Below are positions 25,379 to 34,821 of a stretch of 64,000 nucleotides of DNA, in pieces. The first letter of the stretch is position 1. Every line of letters starts with the position of its first letter. Origin of the DNA: Olsenella profusa (lineage in GTDB: Bacteria > Actinomycetota > Coriobacteriia > Coriobacteriales > Atopobiaceae); contig NZ_JACSNQ010000009.1 of the NCBI RefSeq assembly GCF_016900315.1, forward strand, positions 1 to 64,000, in the 5' to 3' direction. Under the pieces are notes generated by a model that saw nothing but the letters and a program-made list of their open reading frames with translations, had not been told where the DNA came from and made no database searches. Both the position numbers and the translations under genes were made by a program.

Positions 25379-26901
25379 TGTGCGCCGCCGCGCCCAACGC
25401 CGCCAGCACCACCAGCCTCGACCAGTTCTCCGCCCGCCAGATCGCCGCGGGCGTGGCCGCTGGCGACTTCTCCGCCGTCGAGGTGGCCCGCGCCGCCCTT
25501 GACGCTGTCGAGGCCCGCGACGGCGAGGTCCAGGCGTTCCTGCAGGTCTCGGCCGACCTCGCCCTTGCCGCTGCCGAGGCGACCGACGCCCGCCGCGCCG
25601 CGGGCGAGCCCCTCGGGCCGCTGGCCGGCGTCCCTGTGGCGTTCAAGGACAACATGAACCTCGTGGGCACCCGCACCACCTGCGCCTCCCGCATGCTGGA
25701 GAACTACGAGAGCCCCTACACCGCCACCTGCGTCCAGCGCCTGCTTGACGCCGGTGCCACGCCGGTGGGCAAGACCAACATGGACGAGTTCGCCTTCGGC
25801 TCCTCCACGGAGTCCTCGGCCTTCCACCCCACGCACAACCCCTGGGACACCGAGCGCGTGCCCGGCGGCTCCTCGGGCGGCTCGGCCGCGGCCGTGGCCG
25901 CCGGCGAGGTCACCGTGGCCCTGGGCTCGGACACCGGCGGCTCCATCCGCCAGCCCGCGAGCCTCTGCGGCGTGGTGGGCATGAAGCCCACCTACGGCGC
26001 CGTGAGCCGCTACGGCGTGGTGGCCTTCGGCTCCTCGCTCGACCAGGTGGGCCCGTTCGGCCGCAGCGTCGAGGACGTGGCGCTTGCCATGAACGCGCTC
26101 GTGGCCGCCGGGCACGACCCGTGGGACTCCACCTCCCAGGACTGCCCGGTGGACTTCCTCGAGCACCTCGACGATTCCATCGAGGGCCGCTGCGTCGGCA
26201 TCGTCCCGGCCCTCATGGATGCCGAGGGCCTCACGCAGGAGGAGAAGAACGCGGTTCTTCTCGCCGCGCACGCCCTCGAGGAGCAGGGCGCCCGCGTGGT
26301 CGAGGTGGAGCTTCCCAACATCGCCTCGGCCATCGCCGCCTACTACGTGATCGCGCCGTGCGAGGCGTTCTCCAACCTCGCGCGCTTTGACGGCGTGCGC
26401 TACGGCTACCAGGAGAGCGGCTGCGCCACGCTGGCCGAGCAGACCTCGCTCTCCCGCGCGCACGGCTTCGGCGAGGAGGCCAAGCGCCGCCAGATGCTCG
26501 GCGCCTACCTGCTCTCCAGCGGCGTCTACGACACGTACTACTACCCGGCGCAGCAGGTCCGTACCCTCATCACGGCCGACTACGCACGCGCCTATGAGAC
26601 CTGCGACGTCATCCTCATGCCGGCCACGCCGCGCACGGCCTTCCGCTTTGGGGAGATCTCCGACCCCACGCAGATGTACGCCTCGGACATGTACACGATC
26701 TCCAACAACATCGCCGGCAACGGCGGCATCTCGGTGCCGATGGGCCTGGGCGCCGTCTCCGGCCTGCCCGTCTCCGCGCAGCTCCAGGGCCCGGCGTTCA
26801 AGGACCGCTCGCTGCTCACGTTTGCCCGCGCCATCGAGCGCGCGGTGGGCACCGCGCCAGTTGCGCCCGGCTTTGCGGGGAAGGGGGGTGAGCTCAGATG
26901 A
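25378..26901 (+). CDS. gatA: Aspartyl/glutamyl-tRNA amidotransferase subunit A
   Basis: The 507-residue amidase that releases ammonia from glutamine for transamidation of Glu-tRNA-Gln and Asp-tRNA-Asn. The amidase signature is complete: the lysine in VAFKDN, the cis-serine in GGSSGGSAAAVAAG and the nucleophile region GSDTGGSIRQPA. GTTCTTCTCGCC occurs inside the gene near 26260 (VLLAA), one of few copies in conserved coding sequence. Confidence 0.97.
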   Translation: MCAAAPNAASTTSLDQFSARQIAAGVAAGDFSAVEVARAALDAVEARDGEVQAFLQVSADLALAAAEATDARRAAGEPLGPLAGVPVAFKDNMNLVGTRTTCASRMLENYESPYTATCVQRLLDAGATPVGKTNMDEFAFGSSTESSAFHPTHNPWDTERVPGGSSGGSAAAVAAGEVTVALGSDTGGSIRQPASLCGVVGMKPTYGAVSRYGVVAFGSSLDQVGPFGRSVEDVALAMNALVAAGHDPWDSTSQDCPVDFLEHLDDSIEGRCVGIVPALMDAEGLTQEEKNAVLLAAHALEEQGARVVEVELPNIASAIAAYYVIAPCEAFSNLARFDGVRYGYQESGCATLAEQTSLSRAHGFGEEAKRRQMLGAYLLSSGVYDTYYYPAQQVRTLITADYARAYETCDVILMPATPRTAFRFGEISDPTQMYASDMYTISNNIAGNGGISVPMGLGAVSGLPVSAQLQGPAFKDRSLLTFARAIERAVGTAPVAPGFAGKGGELR

Positions 26902-28409
26902 AGAAGCTCGCCGAGGTCCTGAGGGACTGGGAGGCCGTGATTGGCCTGGAGGTCCACACCGAGCTCACCACGCTCGAGACCAAGATGTTCTGCAACTGCC
27001 GCCTGTCGCACGACGACCCGCCCAACACCAACGTCTGCCCCGTGTGCCTGGGTCTGCCGGGCGCGCTGCCGGTGCCCAACGAGCACGCCATCGAGTCCAT
27101 CGTGATGGCGGGCCTGGCCACCAACTGCGAGATCCAGCGCCACTCGATGTTCTACCGCAAGCACTACTTCTACCCGGACATGGCCAAGAACTTCCAGACC
27201 ACGCAGGGCCCGGTGGCCTTCTGCATGCACGGCCACCTGGACCTGGAGGTCTCCGGCGAGGGCGCGCGCGAGCGGCCAGACGGCACGGGCGTCGAGAAGG
27301 ACGCCGACGGCTCCTACGTGGCCCCCGTCCGCATCCTGCGCATTCACATGGAGGAGGACGCGGCCAAGATGGTGCACGTGGGCGGCGAGGAGGGCCGCAT
27401 CACGGCGGCCACCGAGAGCCTCATCGACTACAACCGCTGCGGCACCCCGCTCATCGAGCTCGTCACCGAGCCCGACCTGCGCACGCCCGAGGAGGCGCGC
27501 CTGTTCATGGAGAAGCTGCGCGAGACCTTCCTCACGCTCGGCATCTCCGACTGCTCGCTGGAGAGCGGCTCGATGCGCTGCGACGGCAACGTCTCCCTGC
27601 GCCGCCGCGGGGAGACCCGCCTGGGCACCAAGACCGAGATGAAGAACATCAACTCGTTCAAGAGCCTGCACGACGCCCTGGAGCACGAGATTTGCCGTCA
27701 GGCCGAGGTGCTCGAGGAGGGCGGCATCGTCTACCAGGAGACGCGCCACTGGGAGCCCAGCCGCAAGCGCACCGTGGTCATGCGCGTCAAGGAGACCGCC
27801 GACGACTACCGCCTCTTCCCGGACCCCGACCTCGCGCCCTTCGACCTCACCGACGAGTTCATCGAGCGCTGCCGGGCGCGCATCCCCGAGCTGCCGGACG
27901 CCAAGCGCGCCCGCTACATGGCTGACTACGGCCTCAAGAAGAAGGACGCGGCCCAGATCGCGTCCGACCCGGCGGTGGCCGCCTTCTTCGAGGAGGCCCT
28001 CGACGGCATGGGCGAGAAGAACGTGGGCACGCTGGCCAACGTCATGGTGAACCTCGTCCCGAGCTTCCCGGGGCTGACCGTGGGGCAGGTGCGCGGCATC
28101 ACGGGGCTTCTCGCCGAGGACGCGGTGACGTTTGCGCAGGCCCGCGAGGTGCTGGAGGCGGTGAGCCAGACCGGCGAGGACCCGGTGGCCTACGTGGACG
28201 CCCACGGCATGCGCCAGTCCACCGACGAGGGCGCGCTTTCGGCCATCGTGGATGAGGTGCTCGGCCGCTGCACGGACCAGGTCCAGCAGTACCGTGACGG
28301 CAACAAGAAGGTGCTCGGGTTCCTCGTGGGCCAGTGCATGAAGGCCGCTAAGGGCTCGGGCAACCCCAAGGCCTTCAACAAGATGCTTGCGGAGCGGCTG
28401 GAGGCCTAG
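26898..28409 (+). CDS. gatB: Aspartyl/glutamyl-tRNA amidotransferase subunit B
   Basis: The 503-residue tRNA-binding kinase subunit: VIGLEVHTEL, CNCRLSHDDPPNTNVCPVCLGLPGALP with the zinc cysteines split into short motifs, YYPDMAKNFQ, HMEEDAAK, DYNRCGTPLIE and the C-terminal helical YqeY-like domain. It overlaps gatA by four bases (ATGA). GEKNVG near residue 373 is encoded by GGCGAGAAGAAC. Confidence 0.97.
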   Translation: MKKLAEVLRDWEAVIGLEVHTELTTLETKMFCNCRLSHDDPPNTNVCPVCLGLPGALPVPNEHAIESIVMAGLATNCEIQRHSMFYRKHYFYPDMAKNFQTTQGPVAFCMHGHLDLEVSGEGARERPDGTGVEKDADGSYVAPVRILRIHMEEDAAKMVHVGGEEGRITAATESLIDYNRCGTPLIELVTEPDLRTPEEARLFMEKLRETFLTLGISDCSLESGSMRCDGNVSLRRRGETRLGTKTEMKNINSFKSLHDALEHEICRQAEVLEEGGIVYQETRHWEPSRKRTVVMRVKETADDYRLFPDPDLAPFDLTDEFIERCRARIPELPDAKRARYMADYGLKKKDAAQIASDPAVAAFFEEALDGMGEKNVGTLANVMVNLVPSFPGLTVGQVRGITGLLAEDAVTFAQAREVLEAVSQTGEDPVAYVDAHGMRQSTDEGALSAIVDEVLGRCTDQVQQYRDGNKKVLGFLVGQCMKAAKGSGNPKAFNKMLAERLEA

Positions 28410-28547
28410 TGAGCAAGACGCACTGCGGACATTTAGGTTAAGCCCGTCCGCGAGCCGTGCGTTTCAAGAATTCCGTATCGCAACGTGCAGCTGGAGGATG
28501 CTTCGAGATTCCGGGGCGTCCGCCAGCCGCACGTGTTTCTCGCCATT

Positions 28548-28635
28548 TTGAAATATGGCTCGGGATTGCCCTTCACTATTTCAAATAGAGAAGATATCTT
28601 GAAATAAGAGAGGTGTATCCTGTCTCATATTTCAA
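28548..28635. promoter_or_regulatory. Two matched inverted TTGAAATA pairs upstream of fic
   Basis: TTGAAATA (28548-28555) faces TATTTCAA (28577-28584), and TTGAAATA (28599-28606) faces TATTTCAA (28628-28635). Both pairs have the same 21-base spacer. The stretch is A+T-rich and ends at the fic ribosome site, so it looks like a double operator over the promoter. The rest of 28410-28649 holds no gene. Confidence 0.75.
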
Positions 28636-28649
28636 CTTAGGAGATGGTT

Positions 28650-29801
28650 GTGGTGCCAGGTGCGCGGCCGGGCTCGTTTATAACCAACCTAAGCGGTGAG
28701 CTTGCGTATCAGTCGTTCCGGCCGGCCCCGTTGCCGCCTGACCCGCCGCTGCTCTTTGACGGCCCGCTTTCCGAGCGTGTCGGAAGCGCCAACCGGCATC
28801 TTGCCGAGCTGGATGCCATGTCGCGCTTCATTCCGAGCGTCGACCTCTTCATTTCGTCGTATGTGCGCAAAGAGGCCCTCATGTCCTCTCAGATTGAGGG
28901 GACGCAGTGCACCTTGGATGATGTGCTCGACCCGGAGGCGGAGGGTTCTGCCAACGCCGACGTTGCCGAGGTGGTCAACTACGTCCGAGCCATGCGTGGT
29001 GCCATCGAGGATCTTTCTGGACTGCCGCTTTGTAACCGCCTGCTGCGGCGGGCCCACGCCGTTCTTATGCGGGGCGTCCGCGGGGAGGACAAGACCCCGG
29101 GCGAGTTTAGGCGGTCGCAGAACTGGGTGGGGCCTGCGGGCTGTACGCTGAGGGAGGCCCGCTATGTTCCGCCCAACGTGGAGGACATGTACGAGGCGAT
29201 GGGAAGGCTAGAGACCTATCTCAACAGCGGAGATGCCAATGACCCCATTGTGAGGGCGGCACTCATCCACTATCAGTTTGAGACCATCCACCCCTTCCTT
29301 GACGGCAACGGGCGTGTTGGGCGGCTGCTCATCCTGCTGTTTCTCATGCAGGAGGGATTGCTTCATAAGCCGGTGCTCTGTCCCTCCTACTTTCTCAAGC
29401 GAAACCAGTGGGAATACTACGACCGTATGACGCGGGTGCGAGAGACGGGCGACTACGAGCAGTGGGTCGGCTTCTTCGTAGAGGCAGTCGACGCCGCGGC
29501 GGTCGATGCGTCCCAGGCCATCGGGAGGCTTGTGGAGCTTCATGATGCCAACCTCGGCAAGATAGCGAAAACGGGGAGGGCCCTGAAGAGCACCGAGCGC
29601 GTTTTTACGTACCTTGAGCAGCAGCCAATCATTGACATTGGGCGGACTGCCCGGGCACTTGGCGTGAGCTACAACACCGTGTCCGGTGCGGTAAGGAGGC
29701 TGGAGGCGCTCGACATTGTGACCGAGCGGACAAACGCCCAGCGTAACAGGGTGTTTGCCTATGATGACTACCTTGCCGTACTGCGCCGGGGAACGGAGTA
29801 G
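28650..29801 (+). CDS. Fic-domain AMP-transferase-type protein with C-terminal HTH
   Basis: About 383 residues. The N-terminal Fic_N region contains SSQIEGT, matching the inhibitory motif [S/T]xxxE[G/N] of class II Fic proteins. The core has HPFLDGNGRVGRLL. The last 60 residues (IDIGRTARALGVSYNTVSGAVRRLE) form a winged helix-turn-helix. Fic enzymes usually transfer AMP to a target protein; the target is unknown. Base composition is clearly less GC-rich than neighbours, suggesting transfer. GTG 28650 is at the right distance from TAGGAG; ATG 28644 is only one base from it. Confidence 0.88.
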   Translation: MVPGARPGSFITNLSGELAYQSFRPAPLPPDPPLLFDGPLSERVGSANRHLAELDAMSRFIPSVDLFISSYVRKEALMSSQIEGTQCTLDDVLDPEAEGSANADVAEVVNYVRAMRGAIEDLSGLPLCNRLLRRAHAVLMRGVRGEDKTPGEFRRSQNWVGPAGCTLREARYVPPNVEDMYEAMGRLETYLNSGDANDPIVRAALIHYQFETIHPFLDGNGRVGRLLILLFLMQEGLLHKPVLCPSYFLKRNQWEYYDRMTRVRETGDYEQWVGFFVEAVDAAAVDASQAIGRLVELHDANLGKIAKTGRALKSTERVFTYLEQQPIIDIGRTARALGVSYNTVSGAVRRLEALDIVTERTNAQRNRVFAYDDYLAVLRRGTE

Positions 29802-29896
29802 GCCACTTTGCGCGCCGCCTGTCCTTCTCGCCGTCGGGGGTGCGCAAACCTGATAGACTGCCGAACCCGGGGACGTCAGAGGGCGAGAGGGGCAAA

Positions 29897-30853
29897 GTGG
29901 ACGCTGAGGAGCGCGCGCAGCAGGCGGAGACGGTCGAGCCGGTCTCGGAGGTGGTGAGCGCGGACGAGGCCGAGCGTGCCGAGCGGCTGTCGAAGAAGCG
30001 GATGGCCTACAGCTTCCCGCAGTTCTTCGGCATGCTCAACGTGGGGCTCATCCTCACGGCGGCAGCGCTCGTGCTCTTCAAGACGCCCAACCACCTGGCC
30101 TTCGGCGGCACCACGGGCTTTGCGATCCTGTTCAACGCGGCGCTGCCGGTGCTGCCCGTCTCGGCGTACATGTGGGTCATGAACGCCGTCCTGGTGGTGC
30201 TCGGCTTTGTCTTCCTGGACCGCAAGGCGGTGCTGTGGAGCGCGTTCGCCTCGTTCGCGCTCTCGGGCTACACCTCGCTCTTTGAGTGGCTGTTCCCGGT
30301 GACGCAGTCGATCACCGGCGACCTTTGGCTCGACGTCTGCTTTGCCGTGCTGCTGCCGGCGGTGGGCTCGGCGCTGGTCTTTGACATCGGCGCGTCCACG
30401 GGCGGTACGGACATCCTGGCCATGATCTTGCGCAAGCACACCGACATAGAGATCGGCAAGGCGCTCTTTGCCGTCGACGTGGCCGTGGTGGTGGCCGCCA
30501 TCGGGATCTTCGGCGCGCGCGTGGGCCTCTACTGCGTGCTGGCGCTCATCGGCAAGACCTTCGTGGTGGACGGCTTCATCGAGTCCATCCGCCAGCGCAA
30601 GGTCTGCCAGGTCATCTGCGCGCGCCCGCGCGAGGTGGAGGAGTTCATCGTCAAGAAGCTCGGCCGCACCGCCACGGTGACCTTTGGCTGGGGCGCCTAC
30701 TCCGGGCGGCGGCAGACCATCCTCACGAGCGTCCTCACCCGGCGCGAGGCCATGCGGCTCAGGCTCTTCGTGCGCGCGACCGACCCTGGCGCGTTCATCA
30801 CGATCACGAGCAGCTCGGAGATCATCGGGCGCGGCTTCCGCGGCGTAAACTAG
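29897..30853 (+). CDS. YitT-family membrane protein
   Basis: A 318-residue protein with an acidic cytoplasmic tail (about 1-40), five or six membrane segments (DUF161) and a soluble C-terminal DUF2179 domain of about 80 residues (RARPREVEEFIVKKLGR to ITSSSEIIGRGF). YitT proteins are common in Gram-positive bacteria; their substrate is not established. GTG 29897 follows GAGAGGGG, and TAGACT near 29856 is a likely -10. Confidence 0.85.
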   Translation: MDAEERAQQAETVEPVSEVVSADEAERAERLSKKRMAYSFPQFFGMLNVGLILTAAALVLFKTPNHLAFGGTTGFAILFNAALPVLPVSAYMWVMNAVLVVLGFVFLDRKAVLWSAFASFALSGYTSLFEWLFPVTQSITGDLWLDVCFAVLLPAVGSALVFDIGASTGGTDILAMILRKHTDIEIGKALFAVDVAVVVAAIGIFGARVGLYCVLALIGKTFVVDGFIESIRQRKVCQVICARPREVEEFIVKKLGRTATVTFGWGAYSGRRQTILTSVLTRREAMRLRLFVRATDPGAFITITSSSEIIGRGFRGVN

Positions 30854-30921
30854 CCGCGGGCGGCACGCCTCGGATCCTCCCCGCCCGGCGAGAAGGACCT
30901 GAAGCGAGAAGGGCCCGCGCC

Positions 30922-31575
30922 CTACGCGTCCTTCTCGCCGCTTCGGGCCTCGTCGAGGTAGCTGTAGAGGGTGTACTTGGAGATGCCGAAGTACCTGCAG
31001 ACCTTGGGCCCCGACTTGGTGATGAGGAAGGCGCCGGTGTCGTTGAGGTAGCGGATCGCGCGGACCTTCTCCTCCTTGGTCATGAGCGCCGCCGGCGTGC
31101 CCACGAGCTGCACGCTCTGCTCGATGAGGTCGTCCAGCAGGTCGGCCACGTTGCGGACGATGGGCTCGGGCTCGCGCGGCGCGCTCGGCTCGGTGCCCAC
31201 GAGCCAGCCGATGACGTCGTGCGCGGCGCGCAGCACCGTGATGTCGTAGTTGATGGCAAAGATGCCCACCGTGCGGCCCTCGTCGTTGCGGATGAAGACC
31301 GTCGAGGACTTGAGAAGCTTGCCGTCGGCCGTCTTGGTGAGGTAGGAGAGGCGGTCGGTGAGCTTGGCGCCGTCGGCGTGTAGCGCCTCGAGCACCACGT
31401 GGCTCGGGCCGTCCCCCAGGCGCCGCCCTGTGACGTGACCGTTCTCGATGGCCACGATGGAGTGGCCCGGGTCCGCCGACTCCAGGTCGTGCACCACGAC
31501 CTCGCAGCCGCTGCCAAACTGCAGCGCCAGCGCGTGGGCGAGTCGCTTGTAGAAGTCGAGCTGGGTTTCGGTCAA
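30922..31575 (-). CDS. YheO/DauR-like transcriptional regulator
   Basis: A 217-residue regulator. The N-terminal YheO-type PAS-like domain (GSGCEVVVHDLE, STVFIRNDEGRTVGIFAINYDIT) is followed by a DauR-like HTH at the end (ALMTKEEKVRAIRYLNDTGAFLITKSGPKVCRYFGISKYTLYSY in short motifs). It is divergent from the purine permease gene and probably controls that operon. Start is TTG at 31575 behind AAGGAGG. The stop is followed on its strand by a GGGC/GCCC hairpin and TTCTCGC. Confidence 0.86.
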   Translation of the reverse strand: MTETQLDFYKRLAHALALQFGSGCEVVVHDLESADPGHSIVAIENGHVTGRRLGDGPSHVVLEALHADGAKLTDRLSYLTKTADGKLLKSSTVFIRNDEGRTVGIFAINYDITVLRAAHDVIGWLVGTEPSAPREPEPIVRNVADLLDDLIEQSVQLVGTPAALMTKEEKVRAIRYLNDTGAFLITKSGPKVCRYFGISKYTLYSYLDEARSGEKDA

Positions 31576-31651
31576 CGGGATACCTCCTTGGCCCGCGCGC
31601 GTGCGCGGGTGAGCGGGCGTGTCAACTATGGTACCCGAAGCCTTCTCAAAA

Positions 31652-31666
31652 CTAACTTTTTGTTAG
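31652..31666. promoter_or_regulatory. CTAAC-N5-GTTAG palindrome, candidate operator
   Basis: A perfect palindrome lies in an A+T-rich stretch between the regulator and the permease operon. A wider pair, CTAACA 31801-31806 and TGTTAG 31830-31835, lies nearer the permease start. TTATAGT near 31723 is a likely -10. The divergent position suits binding by the DauR-like protein. No gene is seen in 31576-31889. Confidence 0.55.
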
Positions 31667-31889
31667 CAAAACAAGCCAAACAGTCTGGTCGCAGGGTGCG
31701 GGGTCCCTGCGCCGACCTGGCGTTATAGTGCCCCAAGTACAACGAGATTCTCGCCGTAAGCGGCGCGCTCGTCAACCGTTCGCGTTTCGTAACCTACCGT
31801 CTAACAGATTTTCATTAAAGCAGACATTTTGTTAGATATTCCACGTGAATAATGGAGGACATAGTCGCAGACTCGTGGAGAGGACGAAC

Positions 31890-33290
31890 ATGGCGAAGTC
31901 ACGGGCCGCGGGCGACGGGGGGTCGTCCGCCATTCTGTTCCAGCGCGAGGGGATGCCGCCGATCGGGGCGATGCTGCCCTGCGCGCTCCAGCACGTGCTG
32001 GCGTCGTTCGCCGGCATCATCACGCCGGCCATCCTCATCGCGGCGACCTTCAGCTTCACCACCGAGCAGCGCACCGACATCATCCAGGTGGCGCTCATCC
32101 TCTCGGCCATCGACACGGCGCTGCAGGCCTTCGCGCCGTTCCGCCGCATCGGCGGCGGCCTGCCCATCGTGATGGGCGTCTCGTTTGCGTTCCTGCCGGC
32201 GCTGCAGGCGATGGGCGCCACGTTCTCCTTCGGCGCCCTTCTCGGCGGAGAGATCGTGGGCGGCGCGGCGGCCATCCTCTTCGGCCTGTTCTACAGCAAG
32301 CTCAAGAACCTGTTTCCGCCCGTGGTCACCGGCACGGTGATCTTCACCATCGGCGTCTCGCTCTACCCCACGGCCATCAGGTACATGGCGGGCGGCGAGG
32401 GCACCGCGCTCTGGGGCACCCCGCAGGCGTGGTTCGTGGCGCTCGTCACCTTTGCCGTGGTCTTTGGCCTCAACAACTTCGCCAAGGGCACGCTCAAGCT
32501 CGGCAGCGTGTTCTTCGGCATGATCGTGGGCATCATCGTCTCCGCGCCCTTCGGCATGCTCGACTTCTCTGCCGTGGGCGAGGCGGGAATCTTTGCGTTT
32601 CCCAAGATCATGCCGTACCCGATTGAGTTCGCGCCCGAGGTCTGCATCACGCTCGCCGTGGTCTACCCGATGGTCGCCATCCAGGTCATCGGTGACGTCT
32701 CGGCCGCCTGCCTCGGCTCGATGGACCGCATGCCCACCGAGCGCGAGCTCTCCGGCGCCATCGTCTCCCAGGGCGCCACGTCCATCGTCTCGGCGTTCCT
32801 CGGCGGCCTGCCCACGAGCGCCCTGGGCCAGAACGTCGGCATCATCTCCTCCAACAAGGTCGTCAACAAGTGGGTCTTCGTGATCGTGGCGGCGGTCTTT
32901 GCCGCGGCGGGCCTGCTGCCGCAGCTCTCCGCCGTGCTCACGGCCATCCCGCAGCCGGTCATCGGCGGCGCCACGGTGGGCGTCTTCGGCACCATCACCA
33001 TGAACGGCGTGCGCATGTTCATCAAGGACGGCCTCACGCCGCGCACCACCACGATCGTGGGCACCTCGGTCGTCTTTGGCCTGGGCATCTGGATGGCCTC
33101 GGGCTGCCTGGCGGGCCCCGGCATGCCCAGCTGGGTCACCACCGTCATCGGATCCAACGCCATCACCCCGGCCGCGATCATGGCCATCGCCCTCAACCTC
33201 ATCCTGCCGGTGGACCCGCCGTACGAGATTCGCCAGGCGGCCACCAAGGAGCAGGCCGTCGCCAAGGTCATGCCCGCCAGCAAGGAGTAA
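31890..33290 (+). CDS. NCS2-family xanthine/uracil-type permease
   Basis: A 466-residue transporter with 12-14 hydrophobic segments. Family marks are LQHVLASFAG, GGGLPIVMG, FPPVVTGTVI, GGLPTSALGQNVG and the NCS2 motif around QVIGDVSA, where the more usual Glu of ExxGD is Gln. Position at the head of the ssnA-ygfK-xdh operon suggests import of xanthine, uric acid or another purine. ATG 31890 follows GAGAGGA. Confidence 0.9.
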   Translation: MAKSRAAGDGGSSAILFQREGMPPIGAMLPCALQHVLASFAGIITPAILIAATFSFTTEQRTDIIQVALILSAIDTALQAFAPFRRIGGGLPIVMGVSFAFLPALQAMGATFSFGALLGGEIVGGAAAILFGLFYSKLKNLFPPVVTGTVIFTIGVSLYPTAIRYMAGGEGTALWGTPQAWFVALVTFAVVFGLNNFAKGTLKLGSVFFGMIVGIIVSAPFGMLDFSAVGEAGIFAFPKIMPYPIEFAPEVCITLAVVYPMVAIQVIGDVSAACLGSMDRMPTERELSGAIVSQGATSIVSAFLGGLPTSALGQNVGIISSNKVVNKWVFVIVAAVFAAAGLLPQLSAVLTAIPQPVIGGATVGVFGTITMNGVRMFIKDGLTPRTTTIVGTSVVFGLGIWMASGCLAGPGMPSWVTTVIGSNAITPAAIMAIALNLILPVDPPYEIRQAATKEQAVAKVMPASKE

Positions 33291-33342
33291 CACATGCCAC
33301 CGACGCGGAGGGGAGACGCCCCTTCGCGCGAGAGGAGGAGCC

Positions 33343-34695
33343 ATGCTGCTCGTAGCCAACGGTCGCGTCGTCACGCGCGACGCTGACAATGCATACCTCG
33401 AGCACGGGGCCGTCGCCATCGACGGTGAGAAAATCTGCGAGGTGGGCCCCGAGTCCGCCCTTGCCGAGAAGTACCCGGACGCCGAGTACGTGGACGCCCA
33501 CGGCGGCGTGATCATGCCGGGCCTGGTGAACTGCCACACTCACATCTACTCCGGGCTCGCCCGCGGCCTCTCCATCAAGGGCTGCGACCCGCACGACTTC
33601 CTGGAGAACCTCGAGCAGCAGTGGTGGAAGATCGACCGCGCGCTTACGCTGGACGGCACGCGCGCGAGCGCCTACGCCACGGTGCTCGACTCCATCCGCG
33701 ACGGCGTGACCACGATCTTCGACCACCACGCGAGCTACCGCGAGGTCCCCGGCTCGCTCTTCGCGATCAAGGACGTCTGCGAGGAGGTCGGCATCCGCGC
33801 CTGCCTCTGCTACGAGACCTCCGACCGTGACGGCGCGGAGAAGCGCGACCAGGCCATCGCCGAGAACGCCGCGTTCGCGCGCTGGGCGGCCGACGCCCGC
33901 GCCCAGGGCAACCACATGGTGGCCGCGATGTTCGGCGGGCACGCCACCTTCACGCTCTCCGACGAGACGATGGACAAGATGGCCGAGGCCAACGACGGCG
34001 TCACGGGCTTCCACATCCACGTCTGCGAGGGCATGAACGACGTCTGGGACTCTCGCGAGCGCCGCGGCGGCATCCCGCCCGTGGAGCGCCTGCTCCAGCA
34101 CGACCTCCTGGGCCCGCGCACGATGCTCGGGCACTGCATCCACGTCACGCCGGCCGAGATGGACATCATCAAGGAGACCGGCACCCACGTGGTCAACAAC
34201 CCCGAGTCCAACATGAACAACGCCGTGGGGATCGCGCCGGTGCTGGAGTTCTACCGCCGCGGCATCCCGGTGCACCTGGGCACGGACGCCTACACGCACG
34301 ACATGCTGGAGAGCCTCAAGGTCTTCATCATCGCGCAGCGCCACAACGCGGGCATGCCCAACGTGGGCTGGGTCGAGGACATGACGATGCTCTTCCAGAA
34401 CAACCCCGCCATGGCCAGCGCCTACTTCGGCGAGAAGATCGGCGTGCTCGCCCCGGGCGCCGTGGCCGACGTCATCGTGATGGACTACCCGGTCTTCACG
34501 CCCTTCTCGGCGGACAACGTGGACGGCCACATGCTCTTCGGGATGATGGGCAAGAACTGCCGCACCACGATCATCAACGGGCGGGTGGTCTACCGTGACC
34601 GCTCGTTCGTGGGCATCGACGAGGAGCGCATCAACGCGTGGACCCTCGAGCAGGCCAAGCGGCTCTGGGGGGAGCTCAACGGCACCACCTACTAG
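33343..34695 (+). CDS. ssnA: SsnA-type amidohydrolase
   Basis: A 450-residue metal-dependent aminohydrolase. The beta-lactamase-like edge domains flank a TIM barrel with NCHTHIYSGLARG, FHIHVCEG, LGHCIHVT and LGTDAYTHDM. In bacteria with selenium-dependent molybdenum hydroxylases SsnA is a regular partner, and in the anaerobic urate/purine degradation cluster it is proposed to hydrolyse a purine ring product. ATG 33343 follows GAGGAGGAG, 52 bases after the permease stop. Confidence 0.9.
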   Translation: MLLVANGRVVTRDADNAYLEHGAVAIDGEKICEVGPESALAEKYPDAEYVDAHGGVIMPGLVNCHTHIYSGLARGLSIKGCDPHDFLENLEQQWWKIDRALTLDGTRASAYATVLDSIRDGVTTIFDHHASYREVPGSLFAIKDVCEEVGIRACLCYETSDRDGAEKRDQAIAENAAFARWAADARAQGNHMVAAMFGGHATFTLSDETMDKMAEANDGVTGFHIHVCEGMNDVWDSRERRGGIPPVERLLQHDLLGPRTMLGHCIHVTPAEMDIIKETGTHVVNNPESNMNNAVGIAPVLEFYRRGIPVHLGTDAYTHDMLESLKVFIIAQRHNAGMPNVGWVEDMTMLFQNNPAMASAYFGEKIGVLAPGAVADVIVMDYPVFTPFSADNVDGHMLFGMMGKNCRTTIINGRVVYRDRSFVGIDEERINAWTLEQAKRLWGELNGTTY

Positions 34696-34821
34696 CGCAG
34701 CGGCCGGGTGCGAGGGGCGCCCGGCCCCCTCGGCCTCCGCGGGGCCGATTCACCCATCTGCCGGCGCGCGGTCTCGTCGGCGGACAGGGGAGGGCGGGGC
34801 CCTCCCAGGAGAGGAGCAGCA

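Noticed and set aside
31899-33539. A 546-residue minus-strand frame rich in His and Arg
   Set aside because: Antisense to the NCS2 permease and ssnA; composition is that of a codon-position artefact.
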